A stretch of 64,000 bases of DNA from assembly GCA_938074045.1 (NCBI GenBank), contig CALJGI010000018.1, forward strand, positions 1 to 64,000, written 5' to 3'. The position numbers and the translations under genes were made by a program. Of this stretch, positions 41,180 through 49,056 are shown piece by piece. Under the pieces are notes generated by a model. That model searched no databases. It had not been told where the DNA came from and worked only from the letters and a program-made list of their open reading frames with translations. The DNA comes from an uncultured Halieaceae bacterium (GTDB lineage: Bacteria > Pseudomonadota > Gammaproteobacteria > Pseudomonadales > Halieaceae). The number at the start of each line of letters is the position of its first letter. Position 1 is the first letter of the stretch.

Positions 41180-41623
41180 ATGAAATACCTCATCGCAGGT
41201 GTCATTTCGTTTGTAGTATCTTACACAGCAATGGCCGATAGTCCGATGGCGAAGTTACCCGTCGAGTTGAGCAGGGCAGATATTGCCGGGGAGATATACA
41301 ACCGCGAAGACGTGAATGAAACCACGCACAAGGACGGTCATGTCACCCTGGATATCACTTCTTTGATCTCCAGTGACAGAAAATTTTCCACCGGGATGTA
41401 CAAATCAGGCAAGACTCGCATCGAGATTAACGAACCCTACGGCGTGGATGAATTCATGTACTTTCTTGAAGGCGGTGTCACCCTCACCTCAAGCGATGGT
41501 ACGGTGCAGACGATCGAAGCCGGGGAGGGTGTTACCGTACCAAAGGAATGGACCGGCATCTTCGAAACGGACGGTTATAGCAAAATTTGGGTGATCTACG
41601 CGGACCAAGCATCGGGTCAGTAG
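41180..41623 (+). CDS. Secreted cupin-domain protein
   Basis: This 147-residue protein has a signal peptide (YLIAGVISFVVSYTAMADS) and a single cupin barrel: EINEPYGVDEFMYFLEGGVTLTSSDGTVQTIEAGEGVTVPKEWTGIFETDG. The pattern G-V-D-E-F, EGGVTL and VPKEWTGIFE closely follows the cupin half of the secreted fusion at 33874-34707 (PVDEFVTVISGTLIL, VPKGFTGIWE). The two therefore likely do related jobs in the periplasm. GGAG lies 8 bases before the ATG. It sits between the ALDH and TPR-sulfotransferase genes. The metal-ligand histidines of classical cupins are not obvious in the visible motif, so a binding role is as likely as catalysis. Confidence 0.8.
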   Translation: MKYLIAGVISFVVSYTAMADSPMAKLPVELSRADIAGEIYNREDVNETTHKDGHVTLDITSLISSDRKFSTGMYKSGKTRIEINEPYGVDEFMYFLEGGVTLTSSDGTVQTIEAGEGVTVPKEWTGIFETDGYSKIWVIYADQASGQ

Positions 41624-41657
41624 TTCCGAAACTAAGACAATCAAAGATTTCACTGCT

Positions 41658-43670
41658 ATGTCTAGTCCAACCGCTCCCCGCGTGATCTTCAATGAGGCCA
41701 TAGAGCTCATCGGTGCTGGCAAACCCAATGAAGCGGCACAGTTTTGCGCCAACTCGCTGCAAAAATTTCCCAATGATGTCAGCTTGCTCGGTCTGCTCGG
41801 TGTTATTTACGTGAAGATGAATCAGCCGGTTGAAGCCGAACGCTATCTGCGAAAAGCCATAGAATTAGCGCCTTCCTTTGCCAAGCCACACGAAGATCTT
41901 GGTATGTTGCTGATCAACCTCAATCGCCATGAGGAGGCCGTACCATTGTTGCAGAACGCAACTCGCCTCGATCCCACTAGCGCAGATGCTCTCTTCAATC
42001 TGGGCAAAGCCCTGGCCAAAATTGGACGTGGCAAGGAGGCCGACGAAGCCTTTGAAGGCGCGTTTGAATTGACCCCCTCGCGCAAATTGTTAGCCGATGC
42101 AGCGCGCTTGCACGGGGAAGGTAAATACGATGAGGCGGAACGCGTTTATCGTCAAATATTGAATACAGAACCTGACAACGTCGACGCCCTGCGGATGTTG
42201 GCCATGTTGGCAGCGACGGCGGGCAACTATGACGATGCAGAAAAACTGTTGCGTCAGGTAATCAGATTGGCACCGGATTACTTTACGGCACACATGGACC
42301 TTGGCCGAATTCTGAAGAATCAGGATCGTTTTGAGGACGCTATTTTTGCTCTTCGCGCTGCACTGCAAATAGAACCTAATAATGCAAACACGTGGTTTAT
42401 GCTGGGTGCCACGTTAGCTCCTGCAGCAATGACCTATGAAGCGGTCGAGGCCTACCAGAAGAGCCTTGAGTTGCGCCCGGATGTACCTTCGGTATTGCTG
42501 GGGTTGGGTCATGTGCTTAAAACTATCGGTCAGCAGGACAAGGGTATTGCCGCCTACAAACGCTGTATTGAACTAAAACCCGATAATGGTGAAACCTACT
42601 GGAGTCTGGCTAATCTAAAAACATTTCGTTTTAACGATGCAGAACTGGCTCAGATGGAGCAGCGCGTTAAGTCCGGTGAAGTCGATCACGCATCCTCCGA
42701 GGTCAATTTTCACTTTGCGCTGGGTAAGGCCTATGAGGATCGCAAGCAATATGATCTAGCGTGGTATTGGTATGAGACCGGGAACCAAAAACAACGACAA
42801 CTAATCAGCTACGACCCAGTGGAAACTGAAGTCACTAACGACGTCCTCATTGACGTGTTTAACGAAGATTTTCTCCAGCAAATGGCTGACCGGGGGTGTA
42901 AGGATAGCTCGCCTATTTTTGTAGTGGGTCTGCCGCGGTCAGGCTCCACGCTCATTGAGCAAATTCTGGCCAGTCACTCGATGGTGGAGGGTACCAGCGA
43001 GCTGCCTTATTTGGTTCGGGTCAGTGGTTCTCTAAACAAAAATCGGGCCGATGGTATCAATTACCCGGAGGCGATGCGTGAGTTATCAGGGAGCCACCTC
43101 GAGTCATTGGGTCAGGACTATCTCCAGTATGCGCAGATGCACCGAACCGAAGGGACACCGCGCTTCATTGACAAGATGCCCAATAACTTTCCCAATCTGG
43201 GCTTCCTAAGCCTGATCCTACCCAATGCCAAAATAATTGATGCGCGTCGACATCCGTTAGATAGCTGCTTGGGGAACTACCGTCAATTGTATGCCAAAGG
43301 CCAGGATTTCACCTACGATCAGACTGATATCGGTGAATATTTTTTACAGTATCAGCGTTTGATGGACCATTGGCACAAAGTGCTGCCAGGAAAGATTTTG
43401 ACTTTGCAGTACGAAGAAAATGTTCTTGATCTGGACAATCAGGTAAAACGTCTGTTGGAATTTTGTGAGCTACCGTGGGAGGACGCTTGCCTGCGTTTCT
43501 ATGAAACAGATCGTCCGGTGCGCACCGCTAGTTCAGAACAGGTGAGGCAACCCATCTATACCGATTCCATTAACTTTTGGCGACATTACGAGGATAAACT
43601 CGGAGAGTTAATCGAGGTGTTGGAGCCGGTCCGTGACCAGTATCGTCGGTTCGAAACTATCAATCAGTAG
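41658..43670 (+). CDS. TPR-containing sulfotransferase 2
   Basis: This 670-residue protein has a long TPR region at about 1-380: at least eight 34-residue-like repeats such as AERYLRKAIELAPSFAKPHEDLGMLLINLNRHEEAVPLLQNATRLDPTSADALFNLGKAL. A sulfotransferase domain follows, with the PAPS loop IFVVGLPRSGSTLIEQILASHS (PRSGST at 426-431) and AKIIDARRHPLDSCLGNYRQLY as the 3'-phosphate segment. No signal peptide is seen. It is longer than sulfotransferase 1 (471 residues) mainly through extra TPRs. It is the last gene of the plus-strand arm under control region 1. Its stop overlaps by 7 bases the stop region of the convergent beta-propeller gene. The acceptor of the sulfate is unknown; the TPR region suggests a protein or peptide target. 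Confidence 0.85.
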   Translation: MSSPTAPRVIFNEAIELIGAGKPNEAAQFCANSLQKFPNDVSLLGLLGVIYVKMNQPVEAERYLRKAIELAPSFAKPHEDLGMLLINLNRHEEAVPLLQNATRLDPTSADALFNLGKALAKIGRGKEADEAFEGAFELTPSRKLLADAARLHGEGKYDEAERVYRQILNTEPDNVDALRMLAMLAATAGNYDDAEKLLRQVIRLAPDYFTAHMDLGRILKNQDRFEDAIFALRAALQIEPNNANTWFMLGATLAPAAMTYEAVEAYQKSLELRPDVPSVLLGLGHVLKTIGQQDKGIAAYKRCIELKPDNGETYWSLANLKTFRFNDAELAQMEQRVKSGEVDHASSEVNFHFALGKAYEDRKQYDLAWYWYETGNQKQRQLISYDPVETEVTNDVLIDVFNEDFLQQMADRGCKDSSPIFVVGLPRSGSTLIEQILASHSMVEGTSELPYLVRVSGSLNKNRADGINYPEAMRELSGSHLESLGQDYLQYAQMHRTEGTPRFIDKMPNNFPNLGFLSLILPNAKIIDARRHPLDSCLGNYRQLYAKGQDFTYDQTDIGEYFLQYQRLMDHWHKVLPGKILTLQYEENVLDLDNQVKRLLEFCELPWEDACLRFYETDRPVRTASSEQVRQPIYTDSINFWRHYEDKLGELIEVLEPVRDQYRRFETINQ

Positions 43671-44578
43671 GGCCAGACTTCCAATCCGTGTATGGCGTTG
43701 CGCACATCGTGACTGAGTATCACGCTGCGTATCGTTTTTAATGAATCTAAATCATGCAGCGAAATAGTCGACGGAGAAGAACCCGCTGCAAGCAGGCTGT
43801 CATCAAGGGCACAAAGACCACGCCCGAACCCCGGACGAGCGACACGACTATCATCCACGTCGGCATGTGTTAGCAATTCAGGTGGGCAGGAGGGTACGTC
43901 AAAACTGCGTTCTCCGGCAGGATTGATAAAACGCACACGGTCTGACTGAGTATCGTTAAATAACACGCCATCCAGGTGTGGGCGCGCATTGTGCACTCCC
44001 GTTGGTACATTGACCCATGACAGTATTTCGCGGCCGTTAAAAACTAGCACCGCGGCAGTTTTTAGCCCGCAAATAAATAAACCCTTTTTCTGCGCTGACA
44101 CTGAGTTCAAGTGCAATTGATTGGTGGGTGCTGGTCCTGAGGGAGCCTGGGGATCGAAGGGGTTTCCCTTATAACCATCGCCAAATCGACTGATCTGCAT
44201 GCCCCAACTAAAACGTCGTTTGTCCAAGTCAAAGCCCAATATCGCATCAAATCCGGTTGACGTCAGGTACAGTCTGCGTTCATGAACGGATATTTCGTGA
44301 CAGTGCTTCAAATAGGGATTGCTATATGAGGCCAGCAATTCAAAGTCTGGGTTGTAGACAAATAGCTCATTACTGGCGGCGATGAAAATATTGTCTCCAT
44401 CGAAGGCAATACCGCGCAGGCCGCGGTCCCAACCGCGACCCTGCCAGTCTATGTTTGCTCTGTTCCAGTCCAGTTTGCAGGCCGCGGACTCCTGATCGAA
44501 GTCCAACAGATAAACCCCACCGTGGCTTTCTCCCTGCTGGCTGCCGCGCACCACCGAAGTGGCTAATAGCTGTTTCAT
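43664..44578 (-). CDS. Beta-propeller-like protein (TIGR03032/DUF4915-like)
   Basis: This 304-residue protein is rich in short beta-strand repeats with aromatic and glycine turns: RGIAFDGDNIFIAASNELFVYNPDFELLASYSNPYLKHCHEISVHERRLYLTSTGFDAILGFDL and NQLHLNSVSAQKKGLFICGLKTAAVLVFNGREILSW. The layout (LHLNSV, HNARPHLDGVLFNDTQSD, GFGRGLCALDDSLLAAGSSP) resembles the TIGR03032/DUF4915 family, predicted beta-propellers that often occur beside sulfotransferases and dioxygenases. The function is unknown. It has no signal peptide. It follows the hydroxylase gene by 15 bases in a two-gene operon from control region 2. It probably works with the sulfotransferase or hydroxylase. Confidence 0.7.
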   Translation of the reverse strand: MKQLLATSVVRGSQQGESHGGVYLLDFDQESAACKLDWNRANIDWQGRGWDRGLRGIAFDGDNIFIAASNELFVYNPDFELLASYSNPYLKHCHEISVHERRLYLTSTGFDAILGFDLDKRRFSWGMQISRFGDGYKGNPFDPQAPSGPAPTNQLHLNSVSAQKKGLFICGLKTAAVLVFNGREILSWVNVPTGVHNARPHLDGVLFNDTQSDRVRFINPAGERSFDVPSCPPELLTHADVDDSRVARPGFGRGLCALDDSLLAAGSSPSTISLHDLDSLKTIRSVILSHDVRNAIHGLEVWPY

Positions 44579-44593
44579 TCGTTTTCGCTTCTT

Positions 44594-45163
44594 TCAATCA
44601 TGAGCAACAGAGCCCACCTGACTGGCTGGCATATAGTCAAAAATAAACGTAATGCGGTCTTCAGCACCTTTATTCATAACGCTGTGTCGCAACTGGTTGT
44701 TTACCTCGTAGGCTTTGCCGACCTCCAAACGATGGGGTCTACCGTCGATCATGAAGCGCACCCGCGAATTTGTTGTTATAGGTACATGAATGCGATGTGC
44801 GTGATGAAAGGAAGGGTGTACGTCTTTATGTGGTTTTATGACGCCCCCTGCCACCAATTTTGCCGCCATAGCTCTGATAACCGTGCCCCCGGGGCTATAA
44901 TGCTGAGCAATAATGCCCTCCATTAATGGCACAGCCACAGCACTCAACGTATCCCAACCAGATTCCTTGCGGACTTCAAGATTCGGCCATTTAGATCCTT
45001 CGGCAAAAATCATCACGATAGACTGCGTCAGATGATGCACATCGTAAGTCTTCTGACGGTACTCCTGGTCCAGCCACGCCTCATCGTCTTGTGCCAATAT
45101 AACGTCCCGCAGCGCCTGCATGGGTACGTTATTCAGGTCGCGTAGAGTTTCCGTAATATCCAT
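44594..45163 (-). CDS. Aspartyl/asparaginyl beta-hydroxylase-like 2-oxoglutarate/Fe dioxygenase
   Basis: This 189-residue protein contains an Asp/Asn beta-hydroxylase domain with Fe ligands His112 and Asp114 (IKPHKDVHPSF) and His160 (NNQLRHSV). The 2-oxoglutarate-binding Arg170 follows (EDRITFIFDY). Bacterial members are short, stand-alone versions of the eukaryotic domain and may hydroxylate peptides or small molecules. No signal peptide is seen. It is divergent from the TonB receptor gene across control region 2, and co-transcribed with the beta-propeller gene. It is the counterpart of the PhyH enzyme in the first regulon: each regulon has one 2-oxoglutarate oxygenase and one TPR-sulfotransferase near a TonB receptor. 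Confidence 0.85.
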   Translation of the reverse strand: MDITETLRDLNNVPMQALRDVILAQDDEAWLDQEYRQKTYDVHHLTQSIVMIFAEGSKWPNLEVRKESGWDTLSAVAVPLMEGIIAQHYSPGGTVIRAMAAKLVAGGVIKPHKDVHPSFHHAHRIHVPITTNSRVRFMIDGRPHRLEVGKAYEVNNQLRHSVMNKGAEDRITFIFDYMPASQVGSVAHD

Positions 45164-45205
45164 GAAATATATCTGCAGCCTCTTTCTACTTTGTCGGATC
45201 TAGAT

Positions 45206-45262
45206 TTGACGTGTCAACTGACATGTGTATATTATACTTCTCATGGCCTGTCGTGTGACAGG
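45206..45262. promoter_or_regulatory. Divergent promoter with two operators of the CRTGTC-N4-GACATG type (control region 2)
   Basis: On the plus strand TTGACG (45206-45211), 18 bases and TATTAT (45230-45235) form the TonB receptor promoter. Its -10 sits in the palindrome GTATATTATAC, which also gives a minus-strand TATAAT for the hydroxylase gene. The operators are CGTGTC-AACT-GACATG at 45210-45225, over the -35 and spacer, and CCTGTC-GTGT-GACAGG at 45247-45262, just after the expected start of transcription. The same palindrome type is in control region 1 (36662-36699), so both are probably bound by one regulator. Confidence 0.7.
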
Positions 45263-45309
45263 TGCATGATAGCTATCCTACAACATTATGGTCTCAGGAG
45301 TGCATTTGT

Positions 45310-47682
45310 ATGACGACTCTTTTTTCTCCAACACCGCCGCTCTCAATGACATTATCGAGTAGCAGGCGTGCACTGGCTCTGGCAGTATCCACCGTTGTCA
45401 CCGGGACCGCGTCAAGCGCCAGCGCTCAGGATGTGGTCCTCGAAGAAGTGATCGTTACGGCTACCAAGCGATCCGCTAACATGCAAGAACTGCCGCAATC
45501 TATACAGGCCTTTACCACGGAAGACATTGAACGTCGTGGGTTTACCGGTATAGATGATTATGCCAAGCAAATTCCTGGTATTGCCTTCAGTCGCAGAGAA
45601 CCAGGCGGCACATCCATTATTTTCCGCGGTGTCTCCACCTCCGGTTTTCAGTTTGGTACCAACGCATCTTCCTCTGTCTATTTGGATGAACAACCGATCA
45701 CCACGGCGGGTCTCAACCCCGATCCGCGCTTGATTGATGTTGCACGGATAGAGGCCTTGAGCGGCCCGCAGGGCACATTGTTTGGCGATGCCAGTCAGTC
45801 GGGCACTCTGCGTATTATTACAAACAAACCAGATACCAGTGAATTTGCCGGTTGGATAGATGGCAGCTTCCATAGCGTGGATGACGGAGATACCGGTTAC
45901 GAAGTCAGTGCGATGGTGAATATTCCGGTCTCTGAAAATGTTGCCATACGTCTCACCGGCTTTACTAACAAAGATGCGGGCTATATCGACAATATTTTTG
46001 CGGTCAGCCAGGGTGGTACCTTTGATAACGCCGGCTTGGTTGAAGACGATATTAACTCAAGTGAAATGAGCGGCGGCCGAATCGGTGTGCGTGCCAACCT
46101 TAGTGAAGACTGGACGTTGGATCTGATGGCTGTCTTTCAGGATAAAGAAACCGACGGCTTCGGGGATGTGAATACTAGTCGCGACGACCTGGAACAGGCG
46201 CGTTTTAACCCTGAAACCTTGGACGAGGAGTGGTACCAACTGGGCCTTACGCTGGAAGGTAGTATGGGTTGGGCGGACGCTACTCTTGCGCTGTCTTACT
46301 TCGATCGTGATTTTACCTATAACGCAGATAATTCAGATTACCTGTTTGATATTTCCTATCTCAGCAACAGCTTCCCGTACTACAACTTTTACGACTTCGG
46401 CGACACCAACGCGACTGCCTTCAGTAATAGTGAACAGGAGCGCTGGAGTGTGGAGGCGCGACTCACCACCCCGTCTGATTCCGATAGCAAATGGGCCGGA
46501 TTGGTTGGAGCGTTTTACTCCAACACAGAAAGCGATGGTCTTTTTCGCGGCGATATGGTCGGCTTGACTGACACTGTTGGAGGCCGTTACATACAGTATA
46601 CCGCGTACTTCTATACAGGAGTACTGCCGGGTGCCTCCCCCAATTTTTGGTTCGGCGTGTACGAGAACGAAATACAGCAAACTGCAATCTTTGGCGAACT
46701 CAGCTATGACGTCACCGAGAACCTCACCATTACCGCAGGTGGCCGTTGGTATGAGCTTGAGGAAGATCGCTTTATCTGGCAAGGCCAGTTAGCGCAGGGA
46801 GAGGTTCCCGTGCTATCAGATTACACGCTAACCTTTGATGGTAACAAAGCAAAGGATGACGGCTTCGTTCCCAAGATCAATGTCACGTACAACATCGATG
46901 ATGACAAGCTGGTCTATGCCACTTACTCCGAAGGATTTCGCCGGGGTGGTGTAAATGTATTGCGTGATCGTTCGATTATCGGTCGTTCGTATGATTCGGA
47001 TATTCTGAAAAATTATGAAATTGGGGCCAAAACCACATGGGCCAATGGCACCGTGCGTTTGAATATTACGGCTTACCAAATGATTTGGGAGGATATTCAG
47101 GTACAGGCCAGTGATCCACAGCAAGGGGTTTATGCTCTGGGTGTTGTTAATGCTCCCGAGGCAGAGATTAACGGGTTTGAAATGGACTTTGCCTGGGCTG
47201 TGACAGAGGGGCTGACTATAGACGGCACCTACGGCTGGCTTGACCCTGAAATTACCAAGGGCGATGATATTTTCGAATCCGAATGCCAGAATGGTACGCT
47301 CTGTGATCCCCTGCCTTTGGAGCCCGGAACACGGCTGCCGATTTCACCGGAGTGGAAAGGCAGTCTGGGCCTGGATTATCAATTCCAGGCCGACTTGTTG
47401 GGCGGGCAACCTTACCTCAGATTGGACTGGTCACACGTCGATGAATCGGTTAACGGCTTAAGTGGCTTGTCATCGAACGAAATTAAAACGCATGGCTCCA
47501 CGCAGACTACTGACCTGAAAATTGGGCTGAATGCTGATGGTTGGAGCGCGGTTTTTTATGTGAATAACTTGACTGATGAGCGCTCTGAGTACTTCTTTAA
47601 CAGTCGCTGGGGTGACAATGCGGAACGGTTGAGTATTAGTCGCCCCCGCACCTATGGCGTGTCGTTTAGGAAATCTTTCTAG
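45310..47682 (+). CDS. TonB-dependent outer-membrane receptor 2
   Basis: This 790-residue receptor has a signal peptide (RRALALAVSTVVTGTASSASA), a TonB box with plug start EEVIVTATKRSANMQELPQSIQAFTTEDIERRGFTGIDDYAKQIPGIAFSRREPGGTSIIFRGV, the plug motif LSGPQGTLFGDASQSGTLRIITNKP, and a beta-barrel ending in RPRTYGVSFRKSF with a terminal Phe. ATG 45310, with CAGGAG 9 bases upstream, is the true start; a GTG at 45262 overlaps an operator. It imports the inducing substrate of the second regulon. The TetR gene follows 72 bases after its stop. The ligand cannot be identified from sequence. Confidence 0.92.
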   Translation: MTTLFSPTPPLSMTLSSSRRALALAVSTVVTGTASSASAQDVVLEEVIVTATKRSANMQELPQSIQAFTTEDIERRGFTGIDDYAKQIPGIAFSRREPGGTSIIFRGVSTSGFQFGTNASSSVYLDEQPITTAGLNPDPRLIDVARIEALSGPQGTLFGDASQSGTLRIITNKPDTSEFAGWIDGSFHSVDDGDTGYEVSAMVNIPVSENVAIRLTGFTNKDAGYIDNIFAVSQGGTFDNAGLVEDDINSSEMSGGRIGVRANLSEDWTLDLMAVFQDKETDGFGDVNTSRDDLEQARFNPETLDEEWYQLGLTLEGSMGWADATLALSYFDRDFTYNADNSDYLFDISYLSNSFPYYNFYDFGDTNATAFSNSEQERWSVEARLTTPSDSDSKWAGLVGAFYSNTESDGLFRGDMVGLTDTVGGRYIQYTAYFYTGVLPGASPNFWFGVYENEIQQTAIFGELSYDVTENLTITAGGRWYELEEDRFIWQGQLAQGEVPVLSDYTLTFDGNKAKDDGFVPKINVTYNIDDDKLVYATYSEGFRRGGVNVLRDRSIIGRSYDSDILKNYEIGAKTTWANGTVRLNITAYQMIWEDIQVQASDPQQGVYALGVVNAPEAEINGFEMDFAWAVTEGLTIDGTYGWLDPEITKGDDIFESECQNGTLCDPLPLEPGTRLPISPEWKGSLGLDYQFQADLLGGQPYLRLDWSHVDESVNGLSGLSSNEIKTHGSTQTTDLKIGLNADGWSAVFYVNNLTDERSEYFFNSRWGDNAERLSISRPRTYGVSFRKSF

Positions 47683-47754
47683 GAAGACTTTTTTAGTTCT
47701 CACCTTGCCGAATGGAGTACACTAGCTGATAGGCCATAACCGGTAGGAAATTCT

Positions 47755-48321
47755 GTGCAAGAGATGAGTGAACGCAAACAGCAGATACTGAAAACGGCGC
47801 TCGAAATTATAGCGGACGAGGGTTACAGCGGGCTAAGTATGCGTGCGCTGGCCCGAGCCAGCGATATGAAGCTGGGTGCGCTCCAATACCACTACCGCAC
47901 CTGGGAAGACTTGCTGCGGGCGCTCGTGAGCTACATCGAGACAAAGATTCTTGAGGGATTTGAAGCAAGGAAGCTGCATGAAGACTCGGCGACGGTTGGG
48001 GAAATCGCGGCGTTCATGCTGGCCGATAGCGCAGGCACCGAAGATGCGATGCTCGGCGACCGGCTTTGGCCACAACTGTGGGCTATGGAGCAGGTGGAGC
48101 CACTGGTGTCAGACCTGCTAGAGGATGTCTATGAGCGCTATGTCGCAATCATCGAAAGGGCAATCGAAAAGGCGGGAGGAAACTCACCGCGGGCGGAAGC
48201 GCTCTGTCTGATATCAATGCTGGAGGGTGAATCGCTTTTCACCGGTAGTGGAAGGCGCTGGGAAAGTGACAGAAAAGTCGTGCGCGAAACGATCTTGAAA
48301 TTTATTGATGAAAGATACTGA
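47755..48321 (+). CDS. TetR-family regulator of the second regulon
   Basis: This 188-residue regulator has the TetR DNA-binding domain RKQQILKTALEIIADEGYSGLSMRALARASDMKLGALQYHYRTWEDLLRALVSYIE and a short C-terminal domain. GTG 47755 is the start, with AGGA 6 bases before it; an ATG at 47764 is an alternative. It is downstream of the TonB receptor in the same direction and overlaps the next gene by 14 bases. It is the only regulator gene inside the 30-49 kb block. That makes it the likely binder of the CRTGTC-N4-GACATG palindromes in control regions 1 and 2, although no palindrome is seen directly upstream of it. Confidence 0.85.
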   Translation: MQEMSERKQQILKTALEIIADEGYSGLSMRALARASDMKLGALQYHYRTWEDLLRALVSYIETKILEGFEARKLHEDSATVGEIAAFMLADSAGTEDAMLGDRLWPQLWAMEQVEPLVSDLLEDVYERYVAIIERAIEKAGGNSPRAEALCLISMLEGESLFTGSGRRWESDRKVVRETILKFIDERY

Positions 48322-48979
48322 ACAAGAAAACAAGCCGTTCACCAAAAAAACTCGTACATGTCGTCAATTTAATCCCTGGATTCTGTACGCCGCAGCTATA
48401 GCATTTCTGTTTTTACTAACGGCCTATACGTTAATAACGGCCTGGGAGAAACCGATAGACGCTTTGCTCTTTCATACTCGCTATACGGCTCGTGCTTCAT
48501 TTATTTTGTTTTTGCTACCTTTTATTGCCCGTCCATTGGCTCAGCTTGTAAACATTCCAGCAACACAGTGGCTATTATGTAACCGACGCACCCTTGGTTT
48601 AACCTTTGCTATCTGCATGGCTGGACACTTTGTTCCTACCATGATTTTACTGGCCATCGAAGAAGAAGCCTCCGATATCGTAACTCTGATTCTAGGACCC
48701 ATTGTCTATTTTTTTGTCGCTCTTATGGCTCTCACTTCGTTTGATAAATATAAACGAAAAGCAGGGCGTCACTGGCGGACGTTGCACAGCACAGGTAATT
48801 ATCTGATTTTGTCGATATTGATTTTTTCTTATGCGTACGTCTTTTTTGTTGGTGCCGAGACACTTGAAGAATTTGGTGGCTCGGTCACGTCAAGCCCACT
48901 CCACAACATATTTTTGTTTATCATAGGTATCACTCTTCTGATCCGAGTTGCCGCCTGGCTGAAGACTGTAAGAGCCTGA
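48308..48979 (+). CDS. Ferric-reductase-like transmembrane protein (MsrQ-like) 2
   Basis: This 223-residue protein has six membrane segments with the same motif order as the protein at 37520-38179: LLCNRRTLGLTFAICMAGHFVPTMIL (histidine near the end of the helix) and RHWRTLHSTGNYLILSILIFSYAYVFF. It is probably a haem-binding membrane subunit of the ferric-reductase-like superfamily. ATG 48308 overlaps the TetR stop (48321), so translation is coupled. It closes the second regulon on the right. As with the first copy there is no visible soluble partner. Having two in one regulon suggests that electron transfer across the inner membrane is part of the system. Confidence 0.7.
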   Translation: MKDTEQENKPFTKKTRTCRQFNPWILYAAAIAFLFLLTAYTLITAWEKPIDALLFHTRYTARASFILFLLPFIARPLAQLVNIPATQWLLCNRRTLGLTFAICMAGHFVPTMILLAIEEEASDIVTLILGPIVYFFVALMALTSFDKYKRKAGRHWRTLHSTGNYLILSILIFSYAYVFFVGAETLEEFGGSVTSSPLHNIFLFIIGITLLIRVAAWLKTVRA

Positions 48980-49056
48980 TAGATGTGTCCATATGCTACG
49001 CTATTGCTTCATCAGCGGGACAAAGTCTCGCATGGCAACGCCAGGAGCCTTAAATA

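Noticed and set aside
47716-47724. AGTACACTA upstream of the 47755 TetR gene, resembling half of the site A/B operator
   Set aside because: A single 9-base match is expected by chance in 64 kb, and the second half-site and promoter frame are missing.
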